Shown here one piece after another: positions 1 through 12,524 of a stretch of DNA of 64,000 nucleotides (positions are counted from its first letter, which is position 1; each line of letters begins with the position of its first letter). A program made the position numbers and the translations under genes. The stretch is from Labia minor. Lineage: Eukaryota > Arthropoda > Insecta > Dermaptera > Spongiphoridae. The DNA is taken from assembly GCA_963082975.1 (NCBI GenBank), contig OY720345.1, forward strand, positions 10,690,491 to 10,754,490, in the 5' to 3' direction. The notes beneath the pieces were generated by a model. That model did no database searches. It was not told the origin of the DNA and was given only the letters and a program-made list of their open reading frames with translations.

Positions 1-608
1 TAATAATAATAATAATAGATATAAATGACATCCGATTTATTAAAGATTCATTCATAATACACGTTAATTAATCACTTTCCTTTTTGATGCTAAAAGGATG
101 ATATTAATTTTTCAAACGGGACTCCAAAAGGATTATGTCTCTGGGCTTAAAGGAATCTTTATTGAGTTTTCAGACTTTATTGGTGGCGTGCAAATGACTT
201 ATGGTATGTAATATCAGCCATATTATAAGTAATATTAAAGTGGAACGATAGGTTTTAAATGACCGGTTGCCGACTAATAACGATTTATAAATAATTCACA
301 ACTCGTAATATTCATTTAAATTATGTATTGAAATTAAAAACATGTAGAGAAAAGTTGTGTATAGTTGAAAGGAATTTTATTGGAAATTGCTCATTGGCTA
401 TAAACCAATTTAAAATTACACATCACAGCAATTGGAATACTTTTCAAAAGAATTTCATCTATTCATCACTTAATTACTTATTTTCTTTTTATATTTGTTT
501 TTTTCTTTTCTAATATATAGGTAGTAAATCATTACTATGCATACGTTAATATATATATATATATATATATATATACACTTTTCATTTATTAAATTATGAT
601 TTTATAAA
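1..608. other. AT-rich spacer
   Basis: No gene seen. Begins with a short (TAA)n run and contains an (AT)n microsatellite at about 549-576. The only open frames are short and AT-driven. Confidence 0.6.
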
Positions 609-1141
609 CTGGAGTGTCTCCACTCGACTATCTCGCAATTTAAATTAAATTTAATTAATTATAAATTATAAATTGAAATTAATAAATAATATTTATTAAA
701 CCAGCGCATGTTTGGCTCTTTGTTGGCGCGTGAGATTTGCAGTATTAAAAAATTAATTCTGGTACTTTCAGGGATTCATTCAAGCTGAAATTCTATATAT
801 AGCAGTTTTATATAATTATTAATCACGTGAAGAATTATCAAACCTATATCTTTATTTTTACGGTCACTTTAGAAGAAAAAAAATCAAAATGTTGTAGGTA
901 ATGACCCTCTTCCGGTTGAGCTACATTTCTCAAAAGTTGATAGAAAACTTCGAATTTTGCATAATGCCCGTATACCAAATTTCATGATTCTAGCTCAAAC
1001 GTAATCTTGGTTACATACATACACACAGACATTTTCTCAACCTTCGTGAAAATGATTCAGGGACCTTCAAAACGTATAAAATCATCAAAATCTCAACATC
1101 GAAAATTTTCGTGATCGCAATACTATCTCTGGCGAGATAGT
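609..1141 (-). mobile_element. Family 2 element (HINE-like), copy a
   Basis: Nearly complete copy in minus orientation. The plus strand shows the 3' hairpin GGAGTGTCTCCACTC, then ACTATCTCGC, the core (inverted), a short ACAC microsatellite and the 5' end GCGAGATAGT followed by A5. Family structure read 5' to 3' is ACTATCTCGCCAGAGATAGT, ATGTCTGT plus (TG)n, a core with GATGAAATTTGGTA, GCGAGATAGT, then the hairpin GAGTGGAGACACTC and CAGC. No protein is encoded. Confidence 0.75.
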
Positions 1142-2073
1142 AAAAACACACACCAAAAAATCTCAAATTTCCTAAACATCCTTAAAATATCTTATCATTT
1201 TATCAATTATGTAAATATTATATTTTATAAATTAATAAACAAAAAATTAAATAACAAAATGAGTATTATATATTTTTTTTTTAATCAACAGTTATTTGTT
1301 TTTTTAAGTTTTACTAATATTTAATTATTTATTTCCACATAATGTTACTGAATACAAAAAAAAAAAAAAAATAAAAAAATAAAAATAATTGAGCATTATT
1401 AAAACATTCTTTACATGAGAGGATCAATAACGACTGAGTGTATGTGAATCGAAACTTTTCAAATAAGAAATAATTGCATCAAGCTTTTAACTTGGTCCAT
1501 ACACAAGTATTCAGTGCTTTTTGGATTGAAAGCATTGTGCTTTTTCATTGGAACCAAAAGCCCAATGTGATTAGTCAGAAAGCAAAGGGAGCAAGTAAAA
1601 AAAAACAATAAAAAATAAAAACTATCTAATTATTTATTTAAAGAAGAAAATAAAAACAAAACATTTGTTTGTTCATGTTTAAAAAAATATTAATATAATT
1701 TATAAATGAGCACAGATAAAGTAGTATATATATTTAAAGTTGTTGTATTTAAAATTATCTTACCTATATAGAATTTATTTCATTTAATTATTATTATTAT
1801 TTAATAATTAATAATATATATATATATAGATTAAAAAAATATGTAGATAATTATTGTATAATAAAATGTTTAAATAAATTTCATTTATAAAAATATTTAT
1901 TATACAAGTTACAGACAAAGATTCATGACGTCATGAATTCTGCTACTTTACTAAATTAATTATAAAAGACGCTTAACAAAACAAAGACAGTAAAGCAACT
2001 AAACTAATCTTTACCTCATTATTTCTCTCTCTCTCTCTCTCTCTTTATATATATAAGAAAAATATATATCCAA

Positions 2074-2123
<50 letters not shown>

Positions 2124-2966
2124 AGAGAGAGAGAGAGATAATAATATTAAAATTAAAATTTAACAAAAAATAAAATTTTAATATTTAGCAAATAAATTAT
2201 AAAACTTTATTCCATTACCTCTTTTAATCGATTCGGTTGATATTATTTTTAGATTTAATTTTTATTTTATGTTTAAAATGATAATTTTAATAGATTGAAT
2301 ATTATTATATTATTTATATTATATATATTTCATCGATTAGATTAAAAGAAAAATATAAATAGAAAATGAAGGAGTCTTGCCAGCACAATTCGGGTATTAC
2401 TTTTCCAATCCAGCGATAAGCTACTCGGCCAATTCACTTGAAATTGATAACAAGCAAAAAAAAAGAAAAAAAAAATTATAAAAGAAAAAGAGAAATAAAT
2501 AAATATATTTTATTTAGTTTACATTACATGGTGAATATGACAAGACGTACAACTGGCGAGGTAATTAATAGCTATATTAATAATTTTCTTTAATTATTAT
2601 CCTATTCATAATTATTACTTATGGATTTTATTTACTTTATCAAATGAATATTTATTTTTTATTAATTATTACTAATTAGTTATGTATTTTCTTTTTTGTT
2701 CAATCCATGTTCAATACAATTTTTATCATTTTCATTTCACTTTTATTTTATTAATGCTCTCAGCATTACTTATGAAAATTGTTTTTCCATAAAAGTTGCT
2801 TTCAATATTTAAATGATATAATAATAATACTAATAATAATAACTCAATCATAGTAATTAAAAATTATATTATATATATATTATGTTTGATAACATACGTC
2901 ATAGCCGGAGTCTCTGCCTTTTTGAGCAGGGATTCCTTATGAATCACCTGCATAAGCTTACTCCAG
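1142..2966. other. AT-rich spacer with a CT/AT/GA satellite hairpin
   Basis: No gene seen. Contains A-runs and, at 2024-2139, (CT)n, then AT-rich sequence, a long (AT)n and (GA)n, so that the arms are inverted copies. Otherwise low-complexity AT sequence. Confidence 0.55.
2024..2139. repeat. (CT)n-(AT)n-(GA)n inverted microsatellite
   Basis: About 20 bases of CT repeat followed by TTTATATATATAA, then about 40 bases of AT repeat ending in AAGAGAGAGAGAGA. The CT and GA arms are complementary, so the tract can fold into a long hairpin. Confidence 0.7.
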
Positions 2967-3150
2967 AGGCTGTGACGTCATGAATGGCTGGATGACGTCA
3001 TGTAATTTTAAATTAAGAAAAAACTAATGAAGATGATTTCTCCCGAGGATAAAACCAATATAAAGTGCATAATTCGTGGAGATATGTAAAAATCTCCACA
3101 TGTGAAATTTGATGTGAAAACAATACCTCCCTTACTTCAGGTCGGTCGGT
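2967..3150 (-). mobile_element. Family 1 element, truncated copy
   Basis: Retains the CRE-like TGACGTCA pair, the GTGGAGAT...ATCTCCAC hairpin and the 5' end GTCGGTCGGT (here read on the plus strand). It lacks the 3' hairpin, core and GTCC microsatellite, which were replaced or deleted on the left side. Confidence 0.75.
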
Positions 3151-4291
3151 AAAAAGTAGAAGAGAAAACGCGTAAAAATGTTTAATATGTAAAAAGTTTC
3201 TTATATATTTTAATCAATCATTATTTTACAATTATAATCCACTATTTTTTTATATATACCATAATTGTATATAATATAAATAACAAAAAAAAACAACAAA
3301 AAATAGCTTAATGGAAAACTTTTCTTTTTTTTTAATTTTGAATGGTAATTTATTTTCTGCTTGGAACAAAAGATAATTAGTGCCATTTATTATAAAATAT
3401 ACATTAGCAAGTTGTAGAAAAACATTTTGTTTCTAAATTGCACCAAGCGACTAAGTTTAATATAAATTTTAAAAAATATTATTAATAATAAAAATATATA
3501 GATTATGTTTTTAAAAGTACTGTGTGCAATGTAATATTCATAAATGGTCAACGAACACATTATTTTCAGGAGCTTTAAAAGAATTTAAATATCTATTAAA
3601 ATAAAACCATCCCTAGTCATATTTTATATATATACTCGTATATAGTATTAATTATTTTAGGAAAGTAAAATCGATTCCAATTTAAAATATAGTATAGAAT
3701 CCGTTTCAATTGAATAGAATAGAAAGAAAGTCTCTCATACCCAATTCACAATATAATTACAAATTACAAAAAAAAAAAAAAAACAATAACAATTTGAAAG
3801 GTAACTTGTAGTAAGTAAATTTTAACTTTTTTAATTAAACAAAGAATTAGATACCATAAAATATTCAAGTCAAATTATCGAATATTAGTTTTTGAGAAAA
3901 TATATTTTTTTATTTGAAAATTTTCAAAATTTATTATTAAATTCATTAAACACAATTACAATTTACTTAGCATATTTTATAATGGAATGGTCTGTACCTG
4001 CCAAGCAATTATGAACCCTCCCCCCTCTCCTTTACCCTTGCAAATCAAGACTTGACAGGTTCACCAATTAATTAGGATCTTAGTCAGTAAATACACAATG
4101 ACATCTCAATAAACTTGTATACCCACCTTCTCTTATCTGATCAGAGAAGAAATATGTAAGTACTATAGATGTTCAAGTGAAATAAAGAAAATAAATTATA
4201 CAGAATATTTTCCTTTTGTTAGTCATAAAACGTAATCACAAGAACTTGCAATCATTCAAAGATATTCAATATCTTTATTATCAATATTATT
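3151..4291. other. AT-rich spacer
   Basis: No gene seen. Poly-A at about 3769-3783. A slightly less AT-rich block at 3985-4150 (CCCTCCCCCCTCTCC and neighbours) has no recognisable coding or RNA signal. Confidence 0.5.
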
Positions 4292-4632
4292 GCCGACCGA
4301 CGATAGTAAGGGTGGTATTGTTTTCACTCCAATTTTTTACATCTCTCCACGAATCATGCACTTTGTATTGGTTTTATTCTCGGAAAATCATCTTCATTGG
4401 TTTTTTCTTAATTTAAAATTATATGACGTCACCCAGTCCTTGATGGCGTCACAGCCAGCGCCTCCTTATATATTATGGATAAAATAAAATTAAAAATATT
4501 TATGTTATATCTATATCTGTTTTTTATTGCATAAATAAATATATTAAAATTATTTGAAATTGTTTCTGTAGCTGGAAATTATTTATTTCAAAACATCGGT
4601 CGGTTCTGTGCCTGGCCACAGGTCTACTTATT
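4292..4632 (+). mobile_element. Family 1 element, internally deleted copy
   Basis: Both ends are present: a degenerate 5' end (GCCGACCGACG) and the 3' GGTCGGT plus CCTGGCCACAGG hairpin and ACTTATT. The (GTCC)n microsatellite and the GATGAAATTTGGTA core are deleted, leaving about 340 bp. The overlapping short open frames here are part of the repeat and are not genes. Confidence 0.75.
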
Positions 4633-5108
4633 AAATTTATTCTTATCATTTTATAAAGCAATGCAGTAAGTGCAACAAGTAGAATTTTCAATATTCAATT
4701 CAACCTAATAATATAATACTTTATAATATCATAAAATCTTAATTAAATAGTTAATTAAATTTATTTTTTCAATCACATATGTATATAAGTAGATAGATTT
4801 TTTTAAAGAATGATAAAAATTGTAAACTAGGATATTTAAACAAATATATTAAATAATAATAATAAAAAAAAAACGGAAAAAAAAAATACAATTAAATAAA
4901 TATCAAATAATATTTTTTCAATTATAGAATTGATTTTAATTAAATGTTTGTGTAAGTCTTTTAATTTTAAATTTAAATATTCATTTCTCTTAGGAATTAA
5001 AAATAAATTAGAATATTGAAAGTTGTGTTCTCCTACTCTCAGATAATTAATTAACGATTATTCAATTTGAATCTAAATTACAAAAAAATGTAATATATAA
5101 ACATAAGC

Positions 5109-5154
<46 letters not shown>

Positions 5155-5572
5155 AATTTTGATTTTATTTCATTTTAATTTTAAAAATTTATCTAGGGAG
5201 ATTGAGAATAATCTCGTATTTTAATTTCAAATTAAATACAATCACACAAACATACACACACACACATAAGTTGATCATTTAATTTATAATTATGTTTTAA
5301 ATACTCTAATTATTCTATTATCTCTATTAAGTAAATGTGCAATAGAATTCAGATTAAGATAAAAAAATAACTGTTTTGAAAAATGATAGGGAGCTTAACA
5401 ACGTGACAGACAAAATAACCCTAACGAGAAGAAATTATTTGCCTTTATTATCAATTTTGAAAAATAAAAAACAATTATTTTAATTTTAATCAGATACTCA
5501 CTAGAGAAATTAGAAAGGACGTTAAAATTTTCAGAATATAAGATTTGAAAAAAATGAACTTATATTATTTTT
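4633..5572. other. AT-rich spacer
   Basis: No gene seen. (AT)n microsatellite at about 5112-5149 and a short (CA)n near 5252-5266. Confidence 0.5.
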
Positions 5573-6094
5573 ACTATCTCGCCACTAAGTTTTCACTAAG
5601 GCTGAGAAAAATGTCTGTATATATATATATATACACATTGCAAAAACAGTTCAAGCTAGAATAATGAAATTTGGAATACGGGGATTATTCAAAATTTATA
5701 GTTTTCTATCAACTTTTGAGAAATGTAGCTCAACCGAAAGAGGGTCATTACCTACAACGTTTTGATTTTTTTTCTTCTAAAGTGGCCGTAAAAATAAAGA
5801 TATATGTTTGATAATTTTTCACATGATTAATAATTGTATAAAACTGCTATATATAGAATTTCAGCTTGATTGAATCGCTGAAAGTACCAGAAATAATTTT
5901 TTAATACTGCAAATCTCACGCGCCAACACGTGACGTGGTGCCATCAACAAAGAGCCAAACATGCGCTGGTTTAATATTTATTATTTATTATTTATAATTT
6001 ATAATTTATAATTAATTTAATTTAATTTAAATTAATATATGTTATTTAATTCAATTCAAATTTGAGAGATAGTCGAGTGGAGACACATTCCAGC
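5573..6094 (+). mobile_element. Family 2 element, copy b
   Basis: Starts with ACTATCTCGCC directly after a T run and ends with GAGATAGTCGAGTGGAGACAC...CCAGC followed by TTATTTTTT. The 5' hairpin is damaged (CACTAAG instead of CAGAGATAGT). The core motifs and the CACGTGACGTGG box are kept. Confidence 0.75.
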
Positions 6095-6430
6095 TTATTT
6101 TTTATTTCATATTTACATATGCTTTCAATACTTTTTTCAATTTTTTTTTTTTTAATTAAGTAAATTAAAATTACTTTTCTTATCACATTTATGTTTTTTT
6201 TTAGTTTAATTGACAAATTGTTTAAGAAATTAAAGAAATAAAATTGAATTAAATGTGAATATTTCATTTCAAATAAATTTAAATTTTAATATAGTATATA
6301 ATAATTAATATTAATTAATCTACATGACTGTATTACTATAATCGTTTCAGAAAAATCTAAGAAAACATAATAAAAACTATTTTTTTAGAATTTAATAAGA
6401 ATAAATAAATGATAAACGTTTAATTATTAA

Positions 6431-6461
<31 letters not shown>

Positions 6462-7016
6462 AATATAGAAATAAAGGGAAAAAAAATCTAAAAGTTTAGT
6501 GTTTAGGTAGGAATATTCATTCGTGTGTGTGTGTCTGGAGGAAATTTTATTTGTCTCTGGTTTCTCGTAAATCTCGCAGCAAAATCGTCTAATGCCAACT
6601 AGGATTGTGTATTTTAATGGCGAATGCGGAACAAAAGAGTTCGTTCCACCGACAGAAATGCAAAATAAAAAAGTGCACTGGAAAGGTGTGTGTGGGGGGG
6701 GGGGGGGTGGTGGAAGAAAAGATGAGTAGAAGAAGGGTTGAAGAATGGATGATAAGAGAGGCCCAGTAAGATATTCATAATGATAAAATGAATGAATAAA
6801 ATAATAATAAAAAAAATATTATTTTTGTATTTATTTATTATAATAAATAAAATTTGTTTAATTATCACGTAACTTAAATTATTATTAATAAAAATAATTT
6901 TAAAATAATAAATGTAAATATCTCATAAAAAAAACTAAATTAAATAAAATAATAATTTTGATTTTTATATTGATTAATATTATAAAATAAATTAATTAAA
7001 ATCATTTTTTCCATTA
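6095..7016. other. Spacer with one less AT-rich block
   Basis: No gene recognised. The block at 6510-6760 is clearly less AT-rich than its surroundings and includes a G run (about 6692-6707). Its open frames start without supporting context and resemble no family. It could be a conserved non-coding element. Confidence 0.4.
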
Positions 7017-8299
7017 AATAAGTTGACCTGTGGCCAGGTCTGAACCGACCGACGGTTAGAAATAAATTAATTTCCAGCTACAGAAACAATTTCAAATAAT
7101 TTTAATATATCTATTAATGTAATAAAAAACAGATATGGATATAACATAAATATTTTTAATTTTATTTTATTTATAATATATATGCAAGACCAGGCTGTGA
7201 CGTCATGAAGGCTGGATGACGTCATATAATTTTAAATCAAGAAAAAACTAATAAATATGATTTTCCCGAGGATAAAACCAATACAAAGTGCATGATTCGT
7301 GATGATATATAAAAAAATCTCCTCATGGGAAATTTTGTGTGAAAATAACCCTTCCCTTATTATCGTCGATCGCTAATACTACCACTTCCGGTTTCCGGAT
7401 TTTCACCAAAAGTTGATCAATTCATCCCACTGATGCATTAAGTAAATATACCAAATTTCATCAAAATCCGTTCAGCCGTTCAGGCTGTACACATCTATAC
7501 GGACGGACGGACAGACATCATGCTAAAAATACTTTTTACCGACCGACGATAGTAAGGGAGGTATTGTTTTCACACCAAATTTCACATGTGGAGATTTTTA
7601 CATATCTCCACGAATCATGCATTTTCTAAACAGAAAAAAGTATTTTTAGCATGATGTCTGTCCGTCCGTCTGTCCGTCTGTCCGTCTGTCCGTCCGTCTG
7701 TCCGTCCGTCCGTCCGTATAGATGTGTACAGCCTGAACGGCTCAACCTATTTTTAATGAAATTTGGTATATTTACTTAATGCATCAGTGGGATGAATTGA
7801 TCAACTTTTGGTGCAATTCCGGAAACCGGAAGTGGTAGTATTAGCGATCGACGATAGGAAGGAAAGGGTTATTTTCACACCAAAGGAGATTTTTTTATAT
7901 ATCACCACGAATCATGCACTTTGTATTGGTTTTATCCTCGAGAAAAATCATATTTATTAGTTTTTTCTTGATTTAAAATTTTATAACGTCATCCAGCCAT
8001 TCATGACGTCTCAGCCTGGTCTTGCATATATATTATAAATAAAATAAAATTAAAAATGTTTATATTTATTATTTATGTATCCATATCTGTTTTTTATTAT
8101 ATTAATAGATATATTAAAATTATTTGAAATTGTTTCTGTAGCTGGAAATTAATTTATTTCAAACAGTCGGTCGGTTCGGACCTGGCCACAGGTCAACTTA
8201 TTTCTGTTAAGAAAATGCATGATTCGTGGAGATATGTAAAAATCTCCACATGTGAAATTTGGTGTGAAAACAATACCTCCCTTACTATCGTCGGTCGGT
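7017..8299 (-). mobile_element. Family 1 element (minus) interrupted by a second family 1 copy
   Basis: The host copy runs 7017-7537 (AATAAGTTGACC 3' end through the core to ATGCTAAAAATACTTTTT) and resumes at 8203-8299 (TCTGTTAAGAAAATGCATG to the 5' end GTCGGTCGGT). Joining the halves gives the uninterrupted sequence seen in copies 28385-29034 and 40918-41545, so a second copy inserted in the T6 run. The full host contains GTCC-type repeats, the shared core, two TGACGTCA palindromes and a terminal hairpin. Confidence 0.85.
7538..8202 (+). mobile_element. Family 1 element, complete copy nested in the previous one
   Basis: Runs from ACCGACCGACGATAG to CACAGGTCAACTTATT. Contains the ATGTCTGT plus (CCGT/CTGT)n microsatellite, AACGG-N13-GATGAAATTTGGTA-like core, TGACGT-type palindromes, the inverted GTCGGTCGGT and the terminal hairpin. 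The host flanks are T5 on the left and TCTGTT on the right. The six Ts of the intact site are accounted for with no target duplication, consistent with T|T insertion. Confidence 0.85.
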
Positions 8300-8541
8300 A
8301 AAAAGTTAAATATTTAATTGAATTAAAAAGTTTTTTTAGTATCACTCATTAAAGTAAATTCAAATATAATTGTACAGTGACAGGATAAAGAAATCACCCG
8401 TCTAGCTAGTGCAGCAAGTAGTGTCTTTCTCAACAGTATTAAATATATAAATCAAAATTAAAGAAATTAATTTTTAATATTAAATGATTGACAGATTTTA
8501 GATGTTTTTCAGGTAATACAAAAATTAATTTCTTTATTTTT

Positions 8542-9136
8542 ACTATCTCGTCACAGATATTATACGAAAATTTTCGATGTCGAGATTTTGATGGTTTTAT
8601 ACATTTTGAATGCCCCTGAGTCATTGTCAACAAGGTTGGAAAAAATGTCTGTCTGTGTGTGTGTCTGTATGTATGTAGACAATATTACACAAAAACGGTT
8701 TAAGCTAGAATAATAAAATTTGCTACACGGGCATTATTCAAAATTCGTAGTTTTCTATCAACTTTTGATAAATGTAGCTCAACCGGAAGAGGGTCATTAC
8801 CTACAACGTTATGAATTTTTTTCCTCTAAAGTGACCGAAAAATAAAGATATATGTTTGATAATTTTTCACATGATTAAAAATTTTATAAAACTGCTATAT
8901 ATATATATATATATATATATATTGAATCGCTGAAAGTACCGGAATTAATTTTTTAACACGGCAAATCACGCGCCAACACATGACGTGGTGTCATCAACAA
9001 AGAGCCAAACACGCGCTCGTTTAATAAATATTATTTATTAATTTTAATTTATAATTAATTAAATTAAATTTAAATATAATATATGTTAATTAACCCAATT
9101 CAAATTTGCGAGATAGTCGAGTGGAGACACTCCAGC
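8542..9136 (+). mobile_element. Family 2 element, copy c
   Basis: ACTATCTCGTCACAGATATTAT at the 5' end after a T run, (TG)n microsatellite, core with TAGCTCAACCGGAAG, an (AT)n expansion near 8895, CACATGACGTGG box, and GCGAGATAGTCGAGTGGAGACACTCCAGC-type 3' end (in two adjacent motifs) followed by a T7 run. Confidence 0.8.
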
Positions 9137-9142
9137 ATTTTT

Positions 9143-9319
9143 TTCCTCTACATAGATATATGTTTGATAGTTTTTCCACATGATTAAAAATTGTATAAAA
9201 CTGCTATTTATAGAATTTCAGCTTGATTCAATCGATGAAAGTAAGAGAATTCATTTTTTCAATTTTGATTTAAAATAATCCAATTCAAATTTCTGAAATA
9301 GTCGAGTTGAGACAGTCCA
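9143..9319 (+). mobile_element. Family 2 element, 3' fragment
   Basis: Repeats only the last third of family 2 (from CTCTA...GATATATGTTTGATAG to GTCGAGTTGAGACAGTCC), directly after copy c. It is a diverged, internally deleted second copy arranged head-to-tail. Confidence 0.6.
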
Positions 9320-10677
9320 AATTTTTTATTCATATATTAATGATGTTAATGCTGTTCCGTCACAATGCATATTGTATTATAATGTATAGTTAGTTGCTCA
9401 TCTACTCTCGGTTAACTTATATATCTCACAAATTTAAACTCTTTAATAATAAATAATTAATATAATAATAATAATAATAATAAAAGATTAAACATATGTA
9501 TATAGTAGAGATATATGTGTTATGTGTATATTTAATGTATGGTAAATATATATATATAATTACAAATATATATATACCTATAAAGAAAGAAAAAAAAAAG
9601 TAAATGAGCAAATTAATTAATGATATGAAAACAAAACCATATCCATTTAAATGAAACTCACTGAATTATCAAAAAAAAAAAAAAAAACAAAACAAAAAAG
9701 CTATTCAAAACCCATCATAATTTAAAGAAATAAAAGATATTGGAATTAAAATTTAATGGGTGGAAAAATACTTCAACTCAAATGATGATCAGCTCAATTT
9801 ATCCATTATGGAAATAGTCATAAAAATATTATATATATATATATAAAAAATAACAAATACATATATACGAGTATATACGAGTATAATGAATGCCTAATCC
9901 ATTTAGATAAATGTGTGCCAAAATATAAATATACGGCTTTGCATATAAAAATAAAAACCTTTGAAATGGATGAAATAAAATGATGAAATATTCCATTTGA
10001 AATAAAAGGGTTTAAATTAATAAAGGGCTTCTTTTTTTATTTTTTTTATTTATTTATACAATATTGTAGTTATCATACATATTATATGAAATCTAATAAC
10101 TAATGAACTTGATATTTTTTTTTTCAATTAATTATGAATTTAAGTTAAAAATATTATTTTTAAATTTAGTTTAAAAAAATAATAATAAAAAAAAAAATGT
10201 TTTTCCTGAATGATATTATATTTTCATTAAATGGAAGGATAATTCTTAGATAAGAGAAAATGGAAATGGGAAAAGGTTAAAATGAGAAAGAAGGTAAGGT
10301 TGGAAGAAAAAGGGTGTGAGAAAGGGTGGATATAAACGAACCGTAGGGGAGGAAAGTTTATCTCAAGAAGAGACTGTTTTGCTTTAATTTCAAAGGTGTT
10401 TTTCAGTTCCATCCATTAAACTACATGTTTTGTTTAAACTTTCTATCTTAAATAAAGGTTTTATGCACTTAAAATTCGTTAAATGAATGAATGAATGAAT
10501 AAATGAATGAATGGTGAATCCCTTTGGGTATATCATATTCCTGCCATTTTCCTGACAGATGACTTTTTCAAAAAGAAAAAAAAAAAAAATTAATTTCTTT
10601 AATTAAATTCATTCAACTTAATTTCAATTTGAATAAGTGAAAATTTTCCCTAGTTTATAAAATATAAAGAGGATTGC

Positions 10678-10708
<31 letters not shown>

Positions 10709-11171
10709 AATATATTTGAAAACCCTTTTTTTACATGAAAATAATGTTTCCTTTATTACATTCTCCTTTCAAATTCAACATGCTTAAAAGAAGATGATGG
10801 TTTTGTATAAAATAAATCTTTAAATTAAAAAAAAAAAAAGATATATATATAATTATAATTTTATTATGTAATTGCTTATAAAATGTTATTCAAGCTAAAT
10901 TAAATAGAATATTTTGGTTAATATTTTATTAAGATCAGATCTGTAAATTTCTAAATAAAATATAAGATATTTAAAATATGAATTATAAAATCGAAAATAA
11001 AGATTTTGTGCTATTTTCAGTTAATGATTAGTATTAGAAATAATTAAAAAATATAAAATACATATTACAAGGATTTTGTTAATAACAGTTTAACAGTTAT
11101 GTATTATAGTAAAATAATATAATTTCTATTATATGTATTTCCAATTATATTCAGGGGTAGGAAACCTTTTT
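9320..11171. other. AT-rich spacer
   Basis: No gene recognised. (TAA)n near 9463-9484, long A and T runs (9671-9687, 10677-10704), and an imperfect (GAAT)n at about 10486-10513. A purine-rich block at 10240-10400 has an open frame on the minus strand with no family resemblance. Confidence 0.5.
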
Positions 11172-11504
11172 ACTATCTCGCCAGAGATATTATTACGATC
11201 ACGAAAATTTTTTTACTATCTCGTCACAGATATTATACGAAAATTTTCGATGTCGAAATTTTGATGTTTTTATACGTTTTGAAAGCCCTTGAGTCATTTT
11301 CACTAAGGTTGAGAAAAATGTCTCTCTCCCTCTCTCTCTCTGTGTGTGTATGTGTGTGTGTAGACAAGATTACACAAAAAATGGTTTGAGCTAGAATAAT
11401 AAAATATGGTACATGGGCATTATTAAAAACTCGTAGTTTTCTATCAACTTTTGAGAAATGTAGCTCATTCGGAAGAGGGTCATTACCTACCACGTTATCA
11501 TTTA
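11172..11504 (+). mobile_element. Family 2 element, truncated, with duplicated 5' end
   Basis: A 41-base 5' fragment (ACTATCTCGCCAGAGATATT...) is followed by TTTTT and a second 5' end (ACTATCTCGTCACAG...), then (CT)n/(GT)n, the core and TCATTACCTACCACG. The 3' third with the inverted repeat and hairpin is missing. A short minus-strand open frame here is repeat sequence. Confidence 0.7.
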
Positions 11505-11544
11505 AAACAAATATTTATTGATTTTTTGAATATAAGATACATAG

Positions 11545-11792
11545 TACCGGGACCCCGAGCCTCGGCTCGGTACTTAAGTTAAAAAAAATGATTCATTATT
11601 ATTGGGTTTGGCTGGTAATATTAATACCTGGGACACCGAGCTGTCGCTCGACCCTTTAAAAAATATTAATCTACAATTAATTATTTATTACAATTATTAA
11701 ATGTTGCATCATTGCATCAATCTGATTAAAATGAATTGAACTGGGGTCCTCAATAATACAAACAAACAATTTTAGCTAGCATAATAAGATTA
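11545..11792 (-). mobile_element. Family 3 (Helitron-like), short copy
   Basis: Carries both family ends within about 250 bp. The GC-rich end is TACCGGGACCCCGAGCC with a CCGAGCC/GGCTCGG hairpin, then ACCTGGGACACCGAGCTGTC; the AT-rich end is TTTTAGCTAGCATAATAAGAT. Read on the minus strand it begins ATCTTATTATGCTAGC and ends with the hairpin plus CCCGGTA. Internal sequence is deleted relative to 38561-39959. Confidence 0.55.
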
Positions 11793-12310
11793 ATCCAAGT
11801 AATATCGTCTATTTCTATTCGACACTATTTTCAGTTATGAAATGAACAGTCAGTAGAGAGTAAAAAAATTGTAATTGAAGACCGTTGTTTTTAAAAATAA
11901 TTAAATTATTTTATAGATTATAAAATAAAAATTATTGTATTAACATTAAAAATATTGAAATAAAAAAATAATAGTTTGATTTAATAAACTAAAATATTAT
12001 AAACATTTTTAATGTGAATTTCTCAGGGAGGTAGGGAGCCCAATTCATTTAACCATCCATGTTGTATAAGGAATCTTAATTTCTTAACACTCCGTTTTTT
12101 CAAATTTAAAATAGAGGGAGAGAAAGAGTTTCAATTATATTCGAATAGTCTATATATTCTATATATGAGTATTTTTTTTTCTGAATTTAATACCAAGTTG
12201 ATTTTCAAAATTTTCTATTCTTTATGCATATGATTGATTACATGTGTTAAAATTTAAACAAATTCAAATATTCTAATTTATAAATTTATATAAAATTTAA
12301 TATTATTTTT

Positions 12311-12433
12311 TCGAGACTAATGGCAAATACCGGTGGCCCTAGTCAGAGCAAGAGAAGACTCCTTTTGGTAGCGGCCCAGTCGATGATGTTATATGGATCG
12401 GAGATTTGGGCTTTACAACTATATTTTAAGTGA
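12311..12433 (+). pseudogene. Reverse transcriptase fragment of an R1/Jockey-like non-LTR retrotransposon
   Basis: A 40-codon open stretch reads MANTGGPSQSKRRLLLVAAQ, then MMLYGSEIWA, ending at TGA. NxGGPxxSKRRLL followed by LLYGxxxWA is the thumb-region pattern just after the RT palm in R1/Jockey-type elements. There is no flanking coding sequence on either side, so it is a dead fragment. It was found from the composition drop at 12320-12420. Confidence 0.7.
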
Positions 12434-12524
12434 AAAAATGATTTCTTGGTTATATAAAAATTAAAATATGATTCTTTATATCTTTATTATACAGAAAAGT
12501 AGGCGTGTTAATATAAAATATATA

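Noticed and set aside
7662-7719. CRISPR-like or telomeric repeat array (GTCC/GTCTGTCC units)
   Set aside because: It is a simple microsatellite at a fixed position in every full family 1 copy, with no spacers and not a telomeric unit.
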